A DNA stretch of 49,112 bases from UM-FILTER-42-9 sp038063775 (GCA_038063775.1 JBBTUK010000014.1:1-49112); one strand, 5' to 3'; positions 24,316 to 33,431 are shown, counted from the first letter of the stretch. The notes: a model not told the origin generated them from the sequence alone. Translations and numbers: made by a program.

Positions 24316-25485
24316 TTTTTTAAATACCTTCGAAACCGCTTTCACCGCGGCTGGATCCAGCGCTTCTGATATTATCTTATCAGAGGAAGGATTTTTTATC
24401 AAACTGGCAATGGCTTGAGCCGCTTTCAGCTTATGCATATCAGTTACTTGCTTGATATTGTTGTCTAAAACTCCGCGAAAAACCCCGGGGAAAGCCAGGA
24501 CATTGTTCAATTGATTGGGATAATCCGACCGACCGGTTGCAATCACCGCCGCTCCGCCTTTTCGCGCTTCTTCGGGCATAATTTCAGAGATTGGATTTGC
24601 CATCGCAAAAATGATCGGGCGCCGGTTCATTTTTAGAATGTCTTCCTTTTTTAGCAAGTTCGGGGCAGAAACTCCGATAAAAACGTCCGCCCCGCGGAGC
24701 GCCTCGGCTAGCGTGCCTTTGATATTTTCCGGATTAGTCAGGCGCGCGATTTTCATTTTTGATTTATTGAGGCCTCCCGTCCTTTCCTGGAAAATTATGC
24801 CCTGCCTGTCAACCAAAATAATATTGCACACTCCGTACTTTATCAGCAATTTTGCAATAGCGACTCCAGCCGCGCCCGCACCGGAAATCACCAGCTTAAT
24901 TTTTCGCGCGTTTTTTTTGACAACCTTCAGCGCATTGATAAGTCCGGCCAAGACGACAATGGCCGTGCCGTGCTGGTCGTCGTGAAAAACGGGAATGTCC
25001 AGTTCTTTTTCCAATCTCTCTTCAATTTCAAAACAGCGCGGCGCGGAAATATCTTCCAAATTAATTCCACCAAATGTCGGCGCGATGGCTTTGACTATTT
25101 TGATGATTTCTTCTGTGTCTTGCGTCGCCAGAACGATCGGAAACGCATCCACTCCGGCCAATTCTTTAAACAAAAGGGCTTTGCCTTCCATCACCGGGAG
25201 CGCCGCTTCCGGACCTAGATTGCCCAAGCCCAAAACGGCCGAGCCATCAGAGACGATTGCTACCGTGTTCTTGCGGATGGTATATTCAAAAGAAAGTTTT
25301 TTATTCTTGGCAATAGCCATGGAGACTTCGGCCACGCCCGGCGTATATAAAATAGGCAAGCTTTTTTTGGTCAATTTTTGCTTGCTTTTAATCTCGATTT
25401 TCCCGCCTCGACTCGCTGAAAAAGTTTCCGCTTGTCGACGCGAGGCGGACCCGCCGAGTTTTTTAGAGAGCTGAATGGAATCCAT
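24313..25485 (-). CDS. NAD(P)-dependent malic enzyme
   Basis: Oxidatively decarboxylates malate to pyruvate, producing NAD(P)H. The 390 residues carry LPILYTPGVAEVSMAI (active-site Tyr), GLGNLGPEAALPVMEGKALLFKELAGVDAFPI, NLEDISAPRCFEIE, the metal-binding PVFHDDQHGTAIV, the nucleotide-binding SGAGAAGVAIAKLL and FAMANPISEIMPEEA. Length is that of the short bacterial form. Residues 12-27 are coded by a palindromic insertion. Being co-transcribed with trxB and trxA, it may supply reducing power to thioredoxin reductase; that link is inferred. Confidence 0.93.
   Translation of the reverse strand: MDSIQLSKKLGGSASRRQAETFSASRGGKIEIKSKQKLTKKSLPILYTPGVAEVSMAIAKNKKLSFEYTIRKNTVAIVSDGSAVLGLGNLGPEAALPVMEGKALLFKELAGVDAFPIVLATQDTEEIIKIVKAIAPTFGGINLEDISAPRCFEIEERLEKELDIPVFHDDQHGTAIVVLAGLINALKVVKKNARKIKLVISGAGAAGVAIAKLLIKYGVCNIILVDRQGIIFQERTGGLNKSKMKIARLTNPENIKGTLAEALRGADVFIGVSAPNLLKKEDILKMNRRPIIFAMANPISEIMPEEARKGGAAVIATGRSDYPNQLNNVLAFPGVFRGVLDNNIKQVTDMHKLKAAQAIASLIKNPSSDKIISEALDPAAVKAVSKVFKK
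25402..25448. repeat. Palindromic insertion inside the malic enzyme gene
   Basis: CCGCCTCG (25403-25410) pairs with CGAGGCGG (25441-25448), with a second internal pair TCGAC (25409-25413) / GTCGA (25434-25438). It encodes a Ser/Arg/Ala-rich stretch between the first helix and GGKIEI, where homologues are contiguous. Confidence 0.7.
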
Positions 25486-25490
25486 AAAAA

Positions 25491-26411
25491 TTATTTCTGC
25501 AATTTTAATTTCCGATACACGGACCCGGCCGCAACTGCTCCTTCCGCCACGGCAGTGATTATTTGTCTGAATTTATTGGACCCGGTCGTCACATCGCCGG
25601 CCGCGTAAACATTGTCCACATTAGTCGCTTGCGTCTGGTCAACAATGATGTAGCTCTGCTCATCTAGCGCCACTCCTAAATTTTGGGCAATTGCCACGCC
25701 CGGCGTTGTTCCGACTTCGATAAAAATACCCTGCACATTTAGCTCCCGCATACCCTCTTCCGTATCATATACAATACCGGTTACTTTCTGGTCGCCTTTG
25801 ATCTCTTTCACATTGGAGCAACGGACCATCTCGATCTTAGAATTATGTTTGACTTGCTCTTCCCAGGCCGGTTCAAAACTGTAACTATCCCGATAAAGGA
25901 GCGTGACTTTATTGGTAAATTCCGTCAAATGAATCGCCGCGGTCGCGGCCGCGTCACCGCCACCGACCACTACCACATCTTTTCCGCGAAAAAACATCGC
26001 GTCACAAGTGGCGCAGTAAGAAACACCTTTACCGATAAATTTGTCCTCGCCCGGAACATTCATCTTGCGCGGCTTCATACCCAACGCTAAAATAATGCTT
26101 TTCGATAAATACTTTTCTTCCCCCGCGACAACTTTGAAGCCTTGCTCCGTTTTCCGGACCGCCGCCACGTCAGACTGGATGATCTGCGCTCCCAGATGAT
26201 GCGCGTGATATTCAAATTTTTCCATGAGGGTCTTCCCCGAAATGGAAATTTCTCCCGCCCAATTCTCAATCTCCGAAGCTTCAGCCACCTGCCCTCCGAT
26301 TTCATTGCCGATGACAAGATGGTCTAATTTATAGCGCGATGCGTAAATGGAAGCGCCGAGTCCCGCCGGACCGGCACCGATTATGATTAAGTCGTAAATT
26401 TTTTCACTCAT
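25491..26411 (-). CDS. trxB: Thioredoxin reductase (thioredoxin-disulfide reductase)
   Basis: FAD enzyme that reduces thioredoxin. The start at 26411 (MSEKIYDLIIIGAGPAG) is chosen because it falls five bases after the trxA stop and begins right at the FAD-binding fold; the frame is open 21 codons further into trxA. Seen: GGQVAEASEIENW, the redox motif YCATCDAMFF, the nucleotide-binding VVVVGGGDAAATAAIHLT and the VYAAGDVTTG end motif. In the usual NADPH-binding pattern a HRR-type basic segment follows; here LLYRDSYSF replaces it, so the donor may not be NADPH. Confidence 0.94.
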   Translation of the reverse strand: MSEKIYDLIIIGAGPAGLGASIYASRYKLDHLVIGNEIGGQVAEASEIENWAGEISISGKTLMEKFEYHAHHLGAQIIQSDVAAVRKTEQGFKVVAGEEKYLSKSIILALGMKPRKMNVPGEDKFIGKGVSYCATCDAMFFRGKDVVVVGGGDAAATAAIHLTEFTNKVTLLYRDSYSFEPAWEEQVKHNSKIEMVRCSNVKEIKGDQKVTGIVYDTEEGMRELNVQGIFIEVGTTPGVAIAQNLGVALDEQSYIIVDQTQATNVDNVYAAGDVTTGSNKFRQIITAVAEGAVAAGSVYRKLKLQK

Positions 26412-26415
26412 ATTT

Positions 26416-26736
26416 TTATTGCGCCAATTTATCAAGCTCGGATTTGATAATTTCTTTCGCCTGCACTCCGACAAACTCTTTGACCACTTTTCCGTCTTTG
26501 AAAATCTTGAGGATCGGAATGGACATTATCCCGTATTTGGAAGCTGTGTCGGAATTTTCGTCCACATTGAGCTTGCCCACTTTGGCTTTATCCGCAATTT
26601 CTTTGGATAATTCGTCAATGATCGGACCCATGACCTGGCAGGGTCCGCACCAGGGCGCCCAAAAATCAACCAGCACCGGCTTGTCGCTTCTTATCACTTC
26701 TTGATCAAAATTTTGATCGGTAAATTCCATTGCCAT
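26416..26736 (-). CDS. trxA: Thioredoxin
   Basis: Small thiol-disulfide oxidoreductase. The 106 residues include the active site FWAPWCGPC (C30, C33), the cis-proline MSIPILKIF and the end FVGVQAKEIIKSEL. Placed between the CcdA-like gene and trxB, it can receive electrons from TrxB and pass them across the membrane through the CcdA-like protein. Confidence 0.96.
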   Translation of the reverse strand: MAMEFTDQNFDQEVIRSDKPVLVDFWAPWCGPCQVMGPIIDELSKEIADKAKVGKLNVDENSDTASKYGIMSIPILKIFKDGKVVKEFVGVQAKEIIKSELDKLAQ

Positions 26737-26770
26737 GCGTTTAATCTTTAATTATTAATTGTCCTTAAAT

Positions 26771-27889
26771 TTATATCCAATTATAAATCAAATAGCTTCC
26801 GATGAAAAGCATCACGCCCGCCGCTATCGCATGTAAAAAACGCAGGTTTTTTTGCCTCCAAGCCTCCATTTTACCCATGCGCGCCGAACCAAAATACATC
26901 AGCAAGGTGATTATGAGCATCGGCAAAATGAATATGAAGTTATACAACACAAGGAGCGGCAAAGTTCTCATCGTATTCATTTTTTCCGCCATAAGACCGA
27001 GGATGACGATATACGGCCCGCTTGAGCAAGGAACCAAAAACAAGCTGACGACAAATCCGGCACCGAGCGCGCCAAGCGGACTCGTAACCTTTTTCAAAAC
27101 TTCTTGCATTTTCGGCCGCCAACTCAAAGGTACTTCCATGATAAAAACCTTGCCATACCAAAAAACATCTTTAAGATTGGCCAGCCCGATGATGATTGAA
27201 AGAATGCCCACGCCAAGGGAAATGAATTTCGGCAAGCTAAAAACGGTGATTGCTTTATAAACTCCGAGACCCATCAAGAAATATGAAGTGAAGATTGCCA
27301 AGGAAAATGCCAAGCCGGCAAGCAGCGCCTTATTTTTGCCTTTGGCCGCCATGACGGTGGACAAAAGCAAAATAAGCACCGCCAAAGCGCAAGGGTTGCT
27401 GGCATCGACGAAAGCGGCGCTAACAAGCAGCGGAATGGGAACCGAAAGTTTTTGGCTTTTGGCTTGCGCGGTTTGGACTAGCTCCAAGTCCTTTTTTTCC
27501 CCCAGCGATTTCCGAATGCTTTCGGGAGTGGGAAAATCCGCGCCTTGGGCGTTTTCCATTTCCGAAACAAAGCGGTTGTTTATGGAAACATCGCCGACTA
27601 ATTTTTTATCATCGAAAAAAATTGCGGGATATCCCCGATCCTCAGGCTTGGTATCGCCAAACACGTCAAAATATTCGTTCAGCAATTGTATTTCCGTGGC
27701 GCCGGAAGCTTCTATTTTTTTGATATCATATTTGTCGTAGATCCCGTTGGCCAGAAAATACTCGTCAACTTTTTTGCAATGGGAACAGGTTTCCGCGTAA
27801 AAATAAACGGCTTTCTTTTTGACCGTTTGCGCTGATATTGCCAAAGGGAGGAGAAAAAAAACTATAGAAAGGATGAGATATTTTTTCAT
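26771..27889 (-). CDS. CcdA/DsbD-like transmembrane electron carrier fused to an N-terminal thioredoxin-like domain
   Basis: The start at 27889 (MKKYLILSIVFFLL) gives a clear signal peptide ending ISA-Q at about 20; the open frame 42 codons upstream overlaps uppS and is not used. A thioredoxin-like domain outside the membrane has C35-S-H-C38, then about six or more membrane helices begin near residue 150. Two single cysteines in NPCALA (C167) and VPCSSGPY (C288) match the CcdA redox pair that shuttles electrons across the membrane. Domain order differs from E. coli DsbD, where the thioredoxin domain is C-terminal. With trxA and trxB next to it, it probably keeps extracytoplasmic thiols reduced. 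Confidence 0.85.
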   Translation of the reverse strand: MKKYLILSIVFFLLPLAISAQTVKKKAVYFYAETCSHCKKVDEYFLANGIYDKYDIKKIEASGATEIQLLNEYFDVFGDTKPEDRGYPAIFFDDKKLVGDVSINNRFVSEMENAQGADFPTPESIRKSLGEKKDLELVQTAQAKSQKLSVPIPLLVSAAFVDASNPCALAVLILLLSTVMAAKGKNKALLAGLAFSLAIFTSYFLMGLGVYKAITVFSLPKFISLGVGILSIIIGLANLKDVFWYGKVFIMEVPLSWRPKMQEVLKKVTSPLGALGAGFVVSLFLVPCSSGPYIVILGLMAEKMNTMRTLPLLVLYNFIFILPMLIITLLMYFGSARMGKMEAWRQKNLRFLHAIAAGVMLFIGSYLIYNWI

Positions 27890-27908
27890 ATAAAAGCTGC
27901 GAAGATTT

Positions 27909-28622
27909 TTATTCACCAAACCGCCTTTGCCTTTGCGCATAGTCTTCCAAAGCTTTCCCGAATTCATTTTCGTTAAAATCGGGGAAATTTTTTTCGGAAA
28001 AATAGAGCTGAGCATTAGCGCTATCCCACATCATAAACCCGGCGCTCAGATGCGGTTCGCCGCCCGTGCGGATAATAAAATCAACTGTCGGAATGTCGTG
28101 TGTCATCAGATTTTCCTTAATAATTTCGGCGGTTATTTTCGTGCCGGATTTATATTTGCTTTTAATATCCTGCATCGCCTGGACCATTTCATCCGTCCCG
28201 CTGTAAGCCAACAAAAGATTAAGTATCCTTTTTTTATAATTTTTTGTTTTATTCATAACCCCTTGGATGGTTTTTTTTAACGATTCCGGAAATTGTTCTT
28301 CCCAGCGGCCGATAACATTTATCCTCACTTCCTTATCCCGGATCTCCTTGCTTTCCATGAGTCTTTCGAAATATCTTTTATAAATATCCAGAAGCGCTTT
28401 TTTTTCCTGAAAAGGGCGTTTTTTCAAGTTATCCAAAGATGATCCCCAAAAAGAAAGGCAGTGCAGACCTTTTTCCAAAGCAAAACTGACAAGCTTTTCC
28501 AAATTTTTGGCACCGGCTTCGTGCCCTTCCCAAGGCTTAAGATTTTTAGCTCTGGCCCACCGGCGGTTCCCATCCGGGATGATTGCCACATGCCGCGGAG
28601 CCTGCTTCATTTTTTTCATCAT
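27909..28622 (-). CDS. uppS: Isoprenyl transferase (undecaprenyl diphosphate synthase family)
   Basis: Cis-prenyltransferase that makes the lipid carrier for peptidoglycan and glycan export. The 237 residues have the P-loop-like HVAIIPDGNRRWA with the essential D17, GAKNLEKLVSFALEKGL, CLSFWGSSLDNLKKRPFQE, the DFIIRTGGEPHLSAGFMMWDSANAQLYF block and the WPDF-equivalent NFPDF. First gene of the redox operon; 72 bases separate it from the polyprenyl synthase that would supply its substrate. Confidence 0.94.
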   Translation of the reverse strand: MMKKMKQAPRHVAIIPDGNRRWARAKNLKPWEGHEAGAKNLEKLVSFALEKGLHCLSFWGSSLDNLKKRPFQEKKALLDIYKRYFERLMESKEIRDKEVRINVIGRWEEQFPESLKKTIQGVMNKTKNYKKRILNLLLAYSGTDEMVQAMQDIKSKYKSGTKITAEIIKENLMTHDIPTVDFIIRTGGEPHLSAGFMMWDSANAQLYFSEKNFPDFNENEFGKALEDYAQRQRRFGE

Positions 28623-28694
28623 AAATAAATCTTACCTTAAATTTAAAATACCGGCAATAAAAAATATCCACCCTTTGGCAAACTTAAAAAATAA

Positions 28695-29774
28695 TCAGAC
28701 TATCCGGCTAATGATATAATCCGCTATCCCCAAAAGAAAATCTTTGGCTTCCGGTTTGAATTGCTGGTTTTTTATTCCGTTTTCGAGCGCCTCTTTCCCC
28801 TGTTTGATGAGCTTGCTCGCCAATTTTTTCGCGTATTCCAATGATCCGGTTTCAACGATCACTTTTTTGAAATTATCAAAATTTTTCAGAGTCAGGTCCT
28901 TTTTACCCAAAACACTGTCTAAAATTTTCTTCTGATCATGGCTGGCTTTTTCGTAAGCCTTGGTCACCAAGATTGTCTGTTTGCCTTGCCGCACGTCCGA
29001 TCCGACTGACTTGCCCATTTTTTCCTCGTTACCGAATATTCCTAAAATATCATCCTGTATTTGGAAGGCAATTCCGACCGGAATTGAATAGCGGCTCAGA
29101 GTGTTCAGCAACTCATTATCCGCCCCGCCTAAAATAGCTCCCAGATGGAGCGGTCCTTCCACCGTGTATTTAGCGGTTTTATTTTCATACATGGACATTA
29201 TTTCTTTTTCCGTGGCCCGTCCCTTGTTTTCAATATAAACATCTTCCATTTCACCAACGCAAGTCATTGATACTATATTTTGCAATTTATGGAGGGCTTT
29301 TACGATCAGTTCCGGACGAAAATCAGATTCATAAATAACTCGATTGCCAAAAGCTCCTATCATATCCCCGACTATGATAGCCATTGAATTTCCAAAATGC
29401 TCCGGATCCCTGGTTTTCAAAAATTTTCTCCCGAGGCTTTCGTAACGTTTGTGAATAGTCGTAATCCCATGCCGTTTGTCATCTTGGTCTATTATATCGT
29501 CGTGGATTAGAAGAAATATGTGAATGAATTCGATGCTAATGCTAATTTTGATTATTTTTTCCAAATCTTTTCCGTCAGCCGCGAGGTATCCATAATACAT
29601 AAAAACGGCTCTGGCCCTTTTGCCGCCGGCTAAAATTATTTTTTTCACATACCGCAAGGCATCCGCGACATTTTTGTCTATTTTTTCCGTATCCCTGATA
29701 ACCAAATTTAAATATCTTTCTATTTCCGGATCAATTTTTTTCTTCAATTCCGTTAATGTTTTTTGAGCATCCAC
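28695..29774 (-). CDS. Polyprenyl diphosphate synthase (trans type)
   Basis: Condenses isopentenyl diphosphate onto allylic primers. In 359 residues the first aspartate-rich motif is LLIHDDIIDQDDKRHG and the second is FQIQDDILGIFGNEEKMGKSVGSDVRQGKQT. The residues before the first motif (IEFIHIFLL) are bulky-rather-than-small, so chain length could be C15-C20, but this cannot be settled by eye. It likely provides the primer for UppS just downstream. Confidence 0.92.
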   Translation of the reverse strand: MDAQKTLTELKKKIDPEIERYLNLVIRDTEKIDKNVADALRYVKKIILAGGKRARAVFMYYGYLAADGKDLEKIIKISISIEFIHIFLLIHDDIIDQDDKRHGITTIHKRYESLGRKFLKTRDPEHFGNSMAIIVGDMIGAFGNRVIYESDFRPELIVKALHKLQNIVSMTCVGEMEDVYIENKGRATEKEIMSMYENKTAKYTVEGPLHLGAILGGADNELLNTLSRYSIPVGIAFQIQDDILGIFGNEEKMGKSVGSDVRQGKQTILVTKAYEKASHDQKKILDSVLGKKDLTLKNFDNFKKVIVETGSLEYAKKLASKLIKQGKEALENGIKNQQFKPEAKDFLLGIADYIISRIV

Positions 29775-29807
29775 AAGGTTTTCGCTATTTAATATTTAGT
29801 ATTTTTG

Positions 29808-29881
29808 TACCGCCAACGGGAGTCGAACCCGTGATCTCTTGGATGAGAACCAAGTGTCCTGGACCACTAGACGATGGCGGC
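29808..29881 (-). tRNA. tRNA-Glu (anticodon CTC)
   Basis: On the minus strand the acceptor arm GCCGCCA pairs with TGGCGGT (one G-U pair), the D-arm is GTCTAGTGGTCCAGGAC, the anticodon stem-loop is CTTGG-TTCTCAT-CCAAG with anticodon CTC, and the T-arm is ACGGG-TTCGACT-CCCGT. The 3' CCA is not encoded. It reads GAG codons. Confidence 0.95.
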
Positions 29882-29902
29882 AAAATATCTCAGGGGGTGT
29901 TC

Positions 29903-29919
29903 CGGTCGCCTGGCGACCG
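29903..29919. repeat. Perfect 8-bp palindrome between tRNA-Glu and the half tRNA
   Basis: CGGTCGCC (29903-29910), one base, GGCGACCG (29912-29919). It is part of the foreign-looking sequence that follows the break point of the half tRNA. Confidence 0.7.
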
Positions 29920-29947
29920 AGAATGCTCGGCGCTCTAGCACCGGCAG

Positions 29948-29981
29948 GAACCAAGTGTCCTGGACAACTAGACGATGAGGC
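29948..29981 (-). pseudogene. Truncated tRNA-Glu 5' half
   Basis: Bases 29948-29978 match the 5' half of the intact tRNA-Glu (D-arm through the anticodon loop) with a single mismatch, GG to TG in the D-loop. The similarity stops inside the anticodon loop just after TTGGTTC; what follows cannot form the anticodon stem, T-arm or acceptor partner. A non-functional fragment. Confidence 0.75.
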
Positions 29982-30027
29982 CGAACTAGACGCGGCACAT
30001 TAACCGTATTTTACACAAGATAACAAA

Positions 30028-30053
30028 AAAATCAAAGCGTCTGCTTTGATTTT
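30028..30053 (-). terminator. Terminator after murF
   Basis: AAAATCAAAGC (30028-30038) pairs with GCTTTGATTTT (30043-30053) around GTCT; on the minus strand seven Ts follow. It ends the mraZ-murF cluster 22 bases after the murF stop. Confidence 0.9.
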
Positions 30054-30075
30054 CAAGAATAATAATTGTTGCTTT

Positions 30076-31431
30076 CTAGACTATGCGGAATGGCTTCTCT
30101 TTCCATTCCTTGTTTTGCCTGCATAAAAGTTCCCTGTCTTTTTGCGGCTCGGCCATAATTTCTTCTACCACTTTTTCCATCCGCATTCCCTGCGATCCTT
30201 TCACCAGAATAATATCTCTCTCTTTTAAAATTTCCTGCAGTTTTCGGCCGGCCTCCATGGGACTGGTGAAAGAAAAAATATTTTGCGGATTGACTTTGTT
30301 TTTTTCCAGTTCCGCCACGGCAAACTTCATCCTTTCGCCGACCGCCAAAAAAATATCGCCTTTGATTTCTAGAAATTTTTTAGCCACGCTTTGATGGCTC
30401 CTTTCAGTTTCAGAGCCCAACTCAAGCATATCTCCCAGCACCGCGATTTTTCGACAGTTTTTTCCACCAGAAGCGGATATCCCCCGCAGGACTTCCAACG
30501 CCGCGAGAGCCGAAGCCGGTGAAGAGTTATATGTATCATCAATTATTAGTGTATTTTTAATCCCTTTTATCAGATTGAGTCTTCCCGGAGGCGATAAAAA
30601 ATTGGAAAGAAGACCGGATATTTCCACCAGATTCAAGCCGAATTCCACTCCGACTGCCGCCGCAACCAGTGCTGAATAAATTTGATGCCGCGCCAGAACA
30701 TTGTTCAAACGAACCGGCAAGATAGTCCCCTTGTAATTCAGTTTAAAGCTCAAACCTCTGATTTCCCGACCATCAGCGCAGTTTAAAAAAACATCAGTTG
30801 CCCGCATGTCGGCTTTTCCCGAAAATCCAAAAGTTATCAGACGCGCTTTTATCTGATCTTGCAACTTGGCAATATCGGGATTGTCAATATTTATCACGGC
30901 TAGCGCGCCGGAATCCAAGGTTTTGACTAGAGATATTTTTTCTCGGGCGACGCTTTCTAAATTTTTAAAAAATTCTATATGGCTAAAAGAAATTTCCGTG
31001 ACCACCCCCACGCTCGACTCAACAAAATCAGTAAGATATTTTATGTCCCCCGGCCGGTCGGCGCCCATTTCTAAAATCAAAATCTCCGGATATTCTATCG
31101 GAAGAATTATAACCACCAGCCATTTCAGAAAAACAACTAGCCAGCTGCGGATTGAATTTTTTCCGGATTCAGTGCCGATGATGGTAAGCGGCAAGCCGAT
31201 TTCATTGTTGTAATTTTTTTCGCTTCTCCGCACCCGGTATTGGCTGGCTAAAACGGCGAAAATCGCTTCTTTGGCAGAGGTTTTTCCCACCGATCCGGTG
31301 ACGCTGATAATTCTAGGGTTATATTTTTTCAAAACTAAACGCGCCATCGTTCGCAACGCTGATTTCAAAAAAACCATTTTTTTAGGTTCTGCTGTTTTCA
31401 CTCCATTAAAAACAATGTTTTTTGTTATCAT
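30076..31431 (-). CDS. murF: UDP-N-acetylmuramoyl-tripeptide--D-alanyl-D-alanine ligase
   Basis: Adds D-Ala-D-Ala to the peptidoglycan precursor in the cytoplasm. Seen in 451 residues: the ATP-binding ISVTGSVGKTSAKEAIFAVL, KNYNNEIGLPLTIIG, EMGADRPGDIKYL, the central INIDNPD and IDDTYNSSPASALAALEVL. Last gene of the dcw cluster, 58 bases after ftsI. Confidence 0.95.
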   Translation of the reverse strand: MITKNIVFNGVKTAEPKKMVFLKSALRTMARLVLKKYNPRIISVTGSVGKTSAKEAIFAVLASQYRVRRSEKNYNNEIGLPLTIIGTESGKNSIRSWLVVFLKWLVVIILPIEYPEILILEMGADRPGDIKYLTDFVESSVGVVTEISFSHIEFFKNLESVAREKISLVKTLDSGALAVINIDNPDIAKLQDQIKARLITFGFSGKADMRATDVFLNCADGREIRGLSFKLNYKGTILPVRLNNVLARHQIYSALVAAAVGVEFGLNLVEISGLLSNFLSPPGRLNLIKGIKNTLIIDDTYNSSPASALAALEVLRGISASGGKNCRKIAVLGDMLELGSETERSHQSVAKKFLEIKGDIFLAVGERMKFAVAELEKNKVNPQNIFSFTSPMEAGRKLQEILKERDIILVKGSQGMRMEKVVEEIMAEPQKDRELLCRQNKEWKEKPFRIV

Positions 31432-31489
31432 TCTTATTTAAATGTCTATTAGCAAAGTTCCTGGCAAATCCAACGCCCCGTTTAAATTT

Positions 31490-33397
31490 CTAACGGGATT
31501 TATTTTTTTCTTTCTTTGGTTGATTATCCGTTTCAATTGGATTTTCAATGTTTAATTTCTCCTCTTCTTTTCTGACAAAGTTATCCTTCAGGTTATGCGT
31601 TTGGTTGAATATGTCAAGATCGGTCTGCGTATAATCTTCCGTCGGCTCTATATTATAATATTCCAGTAAAAATTTCATCAACTCTCCGAAAGTCGGCGCC
31701 GCGCTTGATTCCGCCCACTGGACGCTTTTGGGATTGTTTATTTTTACCAGAATCGTGAATTTTGGATCATTCAAGGGAGCAAATCCGGCAAAGGAGCCGA
31801 TATTTTTCCCTTCCTCATATCCACGGGAACTAGCGCTGGCAACTTGAGCTGTCCCGGTTTTTCCGGCAACCAGGTAGCCCGGAACATCAGCTCTTTTGCC
31901 ATGTCCCTTGGTAACAACATTCCGCAAAAGATTGCCAGTTTGAACAGCCGCCCGCTCAGAAACAACGCGTCGCACTTCCTGGGGCGCAAAACTTTCCTCG
32001 CTGCCATCAGCGTGAATTATTTTTTCAACTATCTGCGGCTTCATCAGCACTCCGCCATTAGCAATGGCGTTATAGGCTGCTGCCAGCTGAATCGGGGTAA
32101 TCGCGATTCCTTGACCGAAGGAGGCGGTGAAAAATTGTATATTGCTTTTTAAATTTTTGAGGTTTTCCAAATTTCCCCCAGATTCGCCGACTAGATCAAT
32201 TCCGGTAGGCTCTCCGAATCCAAATCTTTTTACGTAATCGGAGAAATTTTTGTTTCCCACTAGCTTTTCCACGAATATCGCCCCGGTATTGAGAGATTTT
32301 TCCAGAAGCTGGGAAATCGTTTGCGTCCCATAGGCTTTTAAATCGGAATTTTTTATGGTATAGCCGGCTTCTTTGACTGATCCCGTGTCGGAATAAGTCG
32401 TATCGGGATTTATTTTATTACTGTCCAGTCCCGCCGCTATGGTAATAGTCTTAAAAACCGATCCAGATTCATAGGCATCGCTGACAGCCGCGTTTTTATA
32501 GGCCGCCATATTTTCAACTTGTGAATAATTGTTGGGGTCAAAGGTCGGGTAATTCGCCATGGACAAAATTTTTCCCGTAGCCGGTTCCATGACTACGATG
32601 GAACCGCCTTCCGCGTCATATTTTTCAACGGCGCTTTTGAGAAGTTTCTCCGACTCATATTGCACAATGTGGTCAATGGTCAAAACCAGATTGTCTCCGT
32701 CCCTAGCTTCCGTTATATCCCTCTGCCCGATTGCGATCCACCGCCCCCTGGAATCACGGCTCTGGAAAATATTCCCCTCCGAACCCCGCAAAGTTTTTTC
32801 AAAGTAAGCCTCCAGTCCGTATCGCCCGCTCAAACTGTTGTCTTTCCATCCGACAAATCCCACCGTTTGAGAAGCTAGTTCATTAGAAGGATAATAACGA
32901 TAGTTTTCATCCGACAGTTCGACACCCTTGAGCCTTGCGCCGTTTATTTTTTGCACCTCTTCATCGCTAAGCCAATGTTTCAAAACCTCATATTCGTCGT
33001 CGGGTTTGTTCAATTTTTCCAACAAAGCGTTTTTTTCCAATTGCAGAATCTGCGACAGCTTCTCAGCGGTTCCCGCCGCATCTTCCACTTCTTTCGGGAC
33101 AGCAAAAGCCATTTTGGTTTCCTTATTGACAGCCAGCGGATAAAGGCCGTCCTTTTCCTTCAAAAAAATTTCACCTCGCCTAGGCACCAGTTTTTTGAAA
33201 ATAGTGTGCTGGTCCTCGGCTAACGCTTTATAAGAAGAATAAGAAAGAATCTGAACTGAATATAATTTGAGCGCAACCACGGTCACCAAGATCAAAATAA
33301 AAAAAACCATCCCATAAATTCTCCAGCTTGGAAGGCTGTTATTCTTCAATCTGCAATATCGGCCCGTTGGACTTTTCCCTTTTATAATGGCTGGCAT
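31490..33397 (-). CDS. ftsI: Penicillin-binding protein 2/3 family transpeptidase (FtsI-like)
   Basis: Cross-links peptidoglycan, probably at the septum. The 635 residues have a short cytoplasmic basic stretch, a membrane helix (about 27-48), a dimerisation region with RRGEIF (the usual RGxI), and the transpeptidase domain with SxxK motif ESGSVFKTI, SxN motif KSLNTGA and KTG motif VAGKTGTAQVAS. A Lys/Glu-rich tail ends the protein. No PASTA domains are seen. Its place after ftsL in the dcw cluster supports FtsI over an elongation PBP2. Confidence 0.93.
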   Translation of the reverse strand: MPAIIKGKSPTGRYCRLKNNSLPSWRIYGMVFFILILVTVVALKLYSVQILSYSSYKALAEDQHTIFKKLVPRRGEIFLKEKDGLYPLAVNKETKMAFAVPKEVEDAAGTAEKLSQILQLEKNALLEKLNKPDDEYEVLKHWLSDEEVQKINGARLKGVELSDENYRYYPSNELASQTVGFVGWKDNSLSGRYGLEAYFEKTLRGSEGNIFQSRDSRGRWIAIGQRDITEARDGDNLVLTIDHIVQYESEKLLKSAVEKYDAEGGSIVVMEPATGKILSMANYPTFDPNNYSQVENMAAYKNAAVSDAYESGSVFKTITIAAGLDSNKINPDTTYSDTGSVKEAGYTIKNSDLKAYGTQTISQLLEKSLNTGAIFVEKLVGNKNFSDYVKRFGFGEPTGIDLVGESGGNLENLKNLKSNIQFFTASFGQGIAITPIQLAAAYNAIANGGVLMKPQIVEKIIHADGSEESFAPQEVRRVVSERAAVQTGNLLRNVVTKGHGKRADVPGYLVAGKTGTAQVASASSRGYEEGKNIGSFAGFAPLNDPKFTILVKINNPKSVQWAESSAAPTFGELMKFLLEYYNIEPTEDYTQTDLDIFNQTHNLKDNFVRKEEEKLNIENPIETDNQPKKEKNKSR

Positions 33398-33431
33398 TTG
33401 AATCTCCCTAGACTTACACTTCCCAAAAATC

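Noticed and set aside
27890..28015. Longer start for the CcdA-like protein
   Set aside because: It would overlap uppS and bury the signal peptide 42 residues inside the protein.
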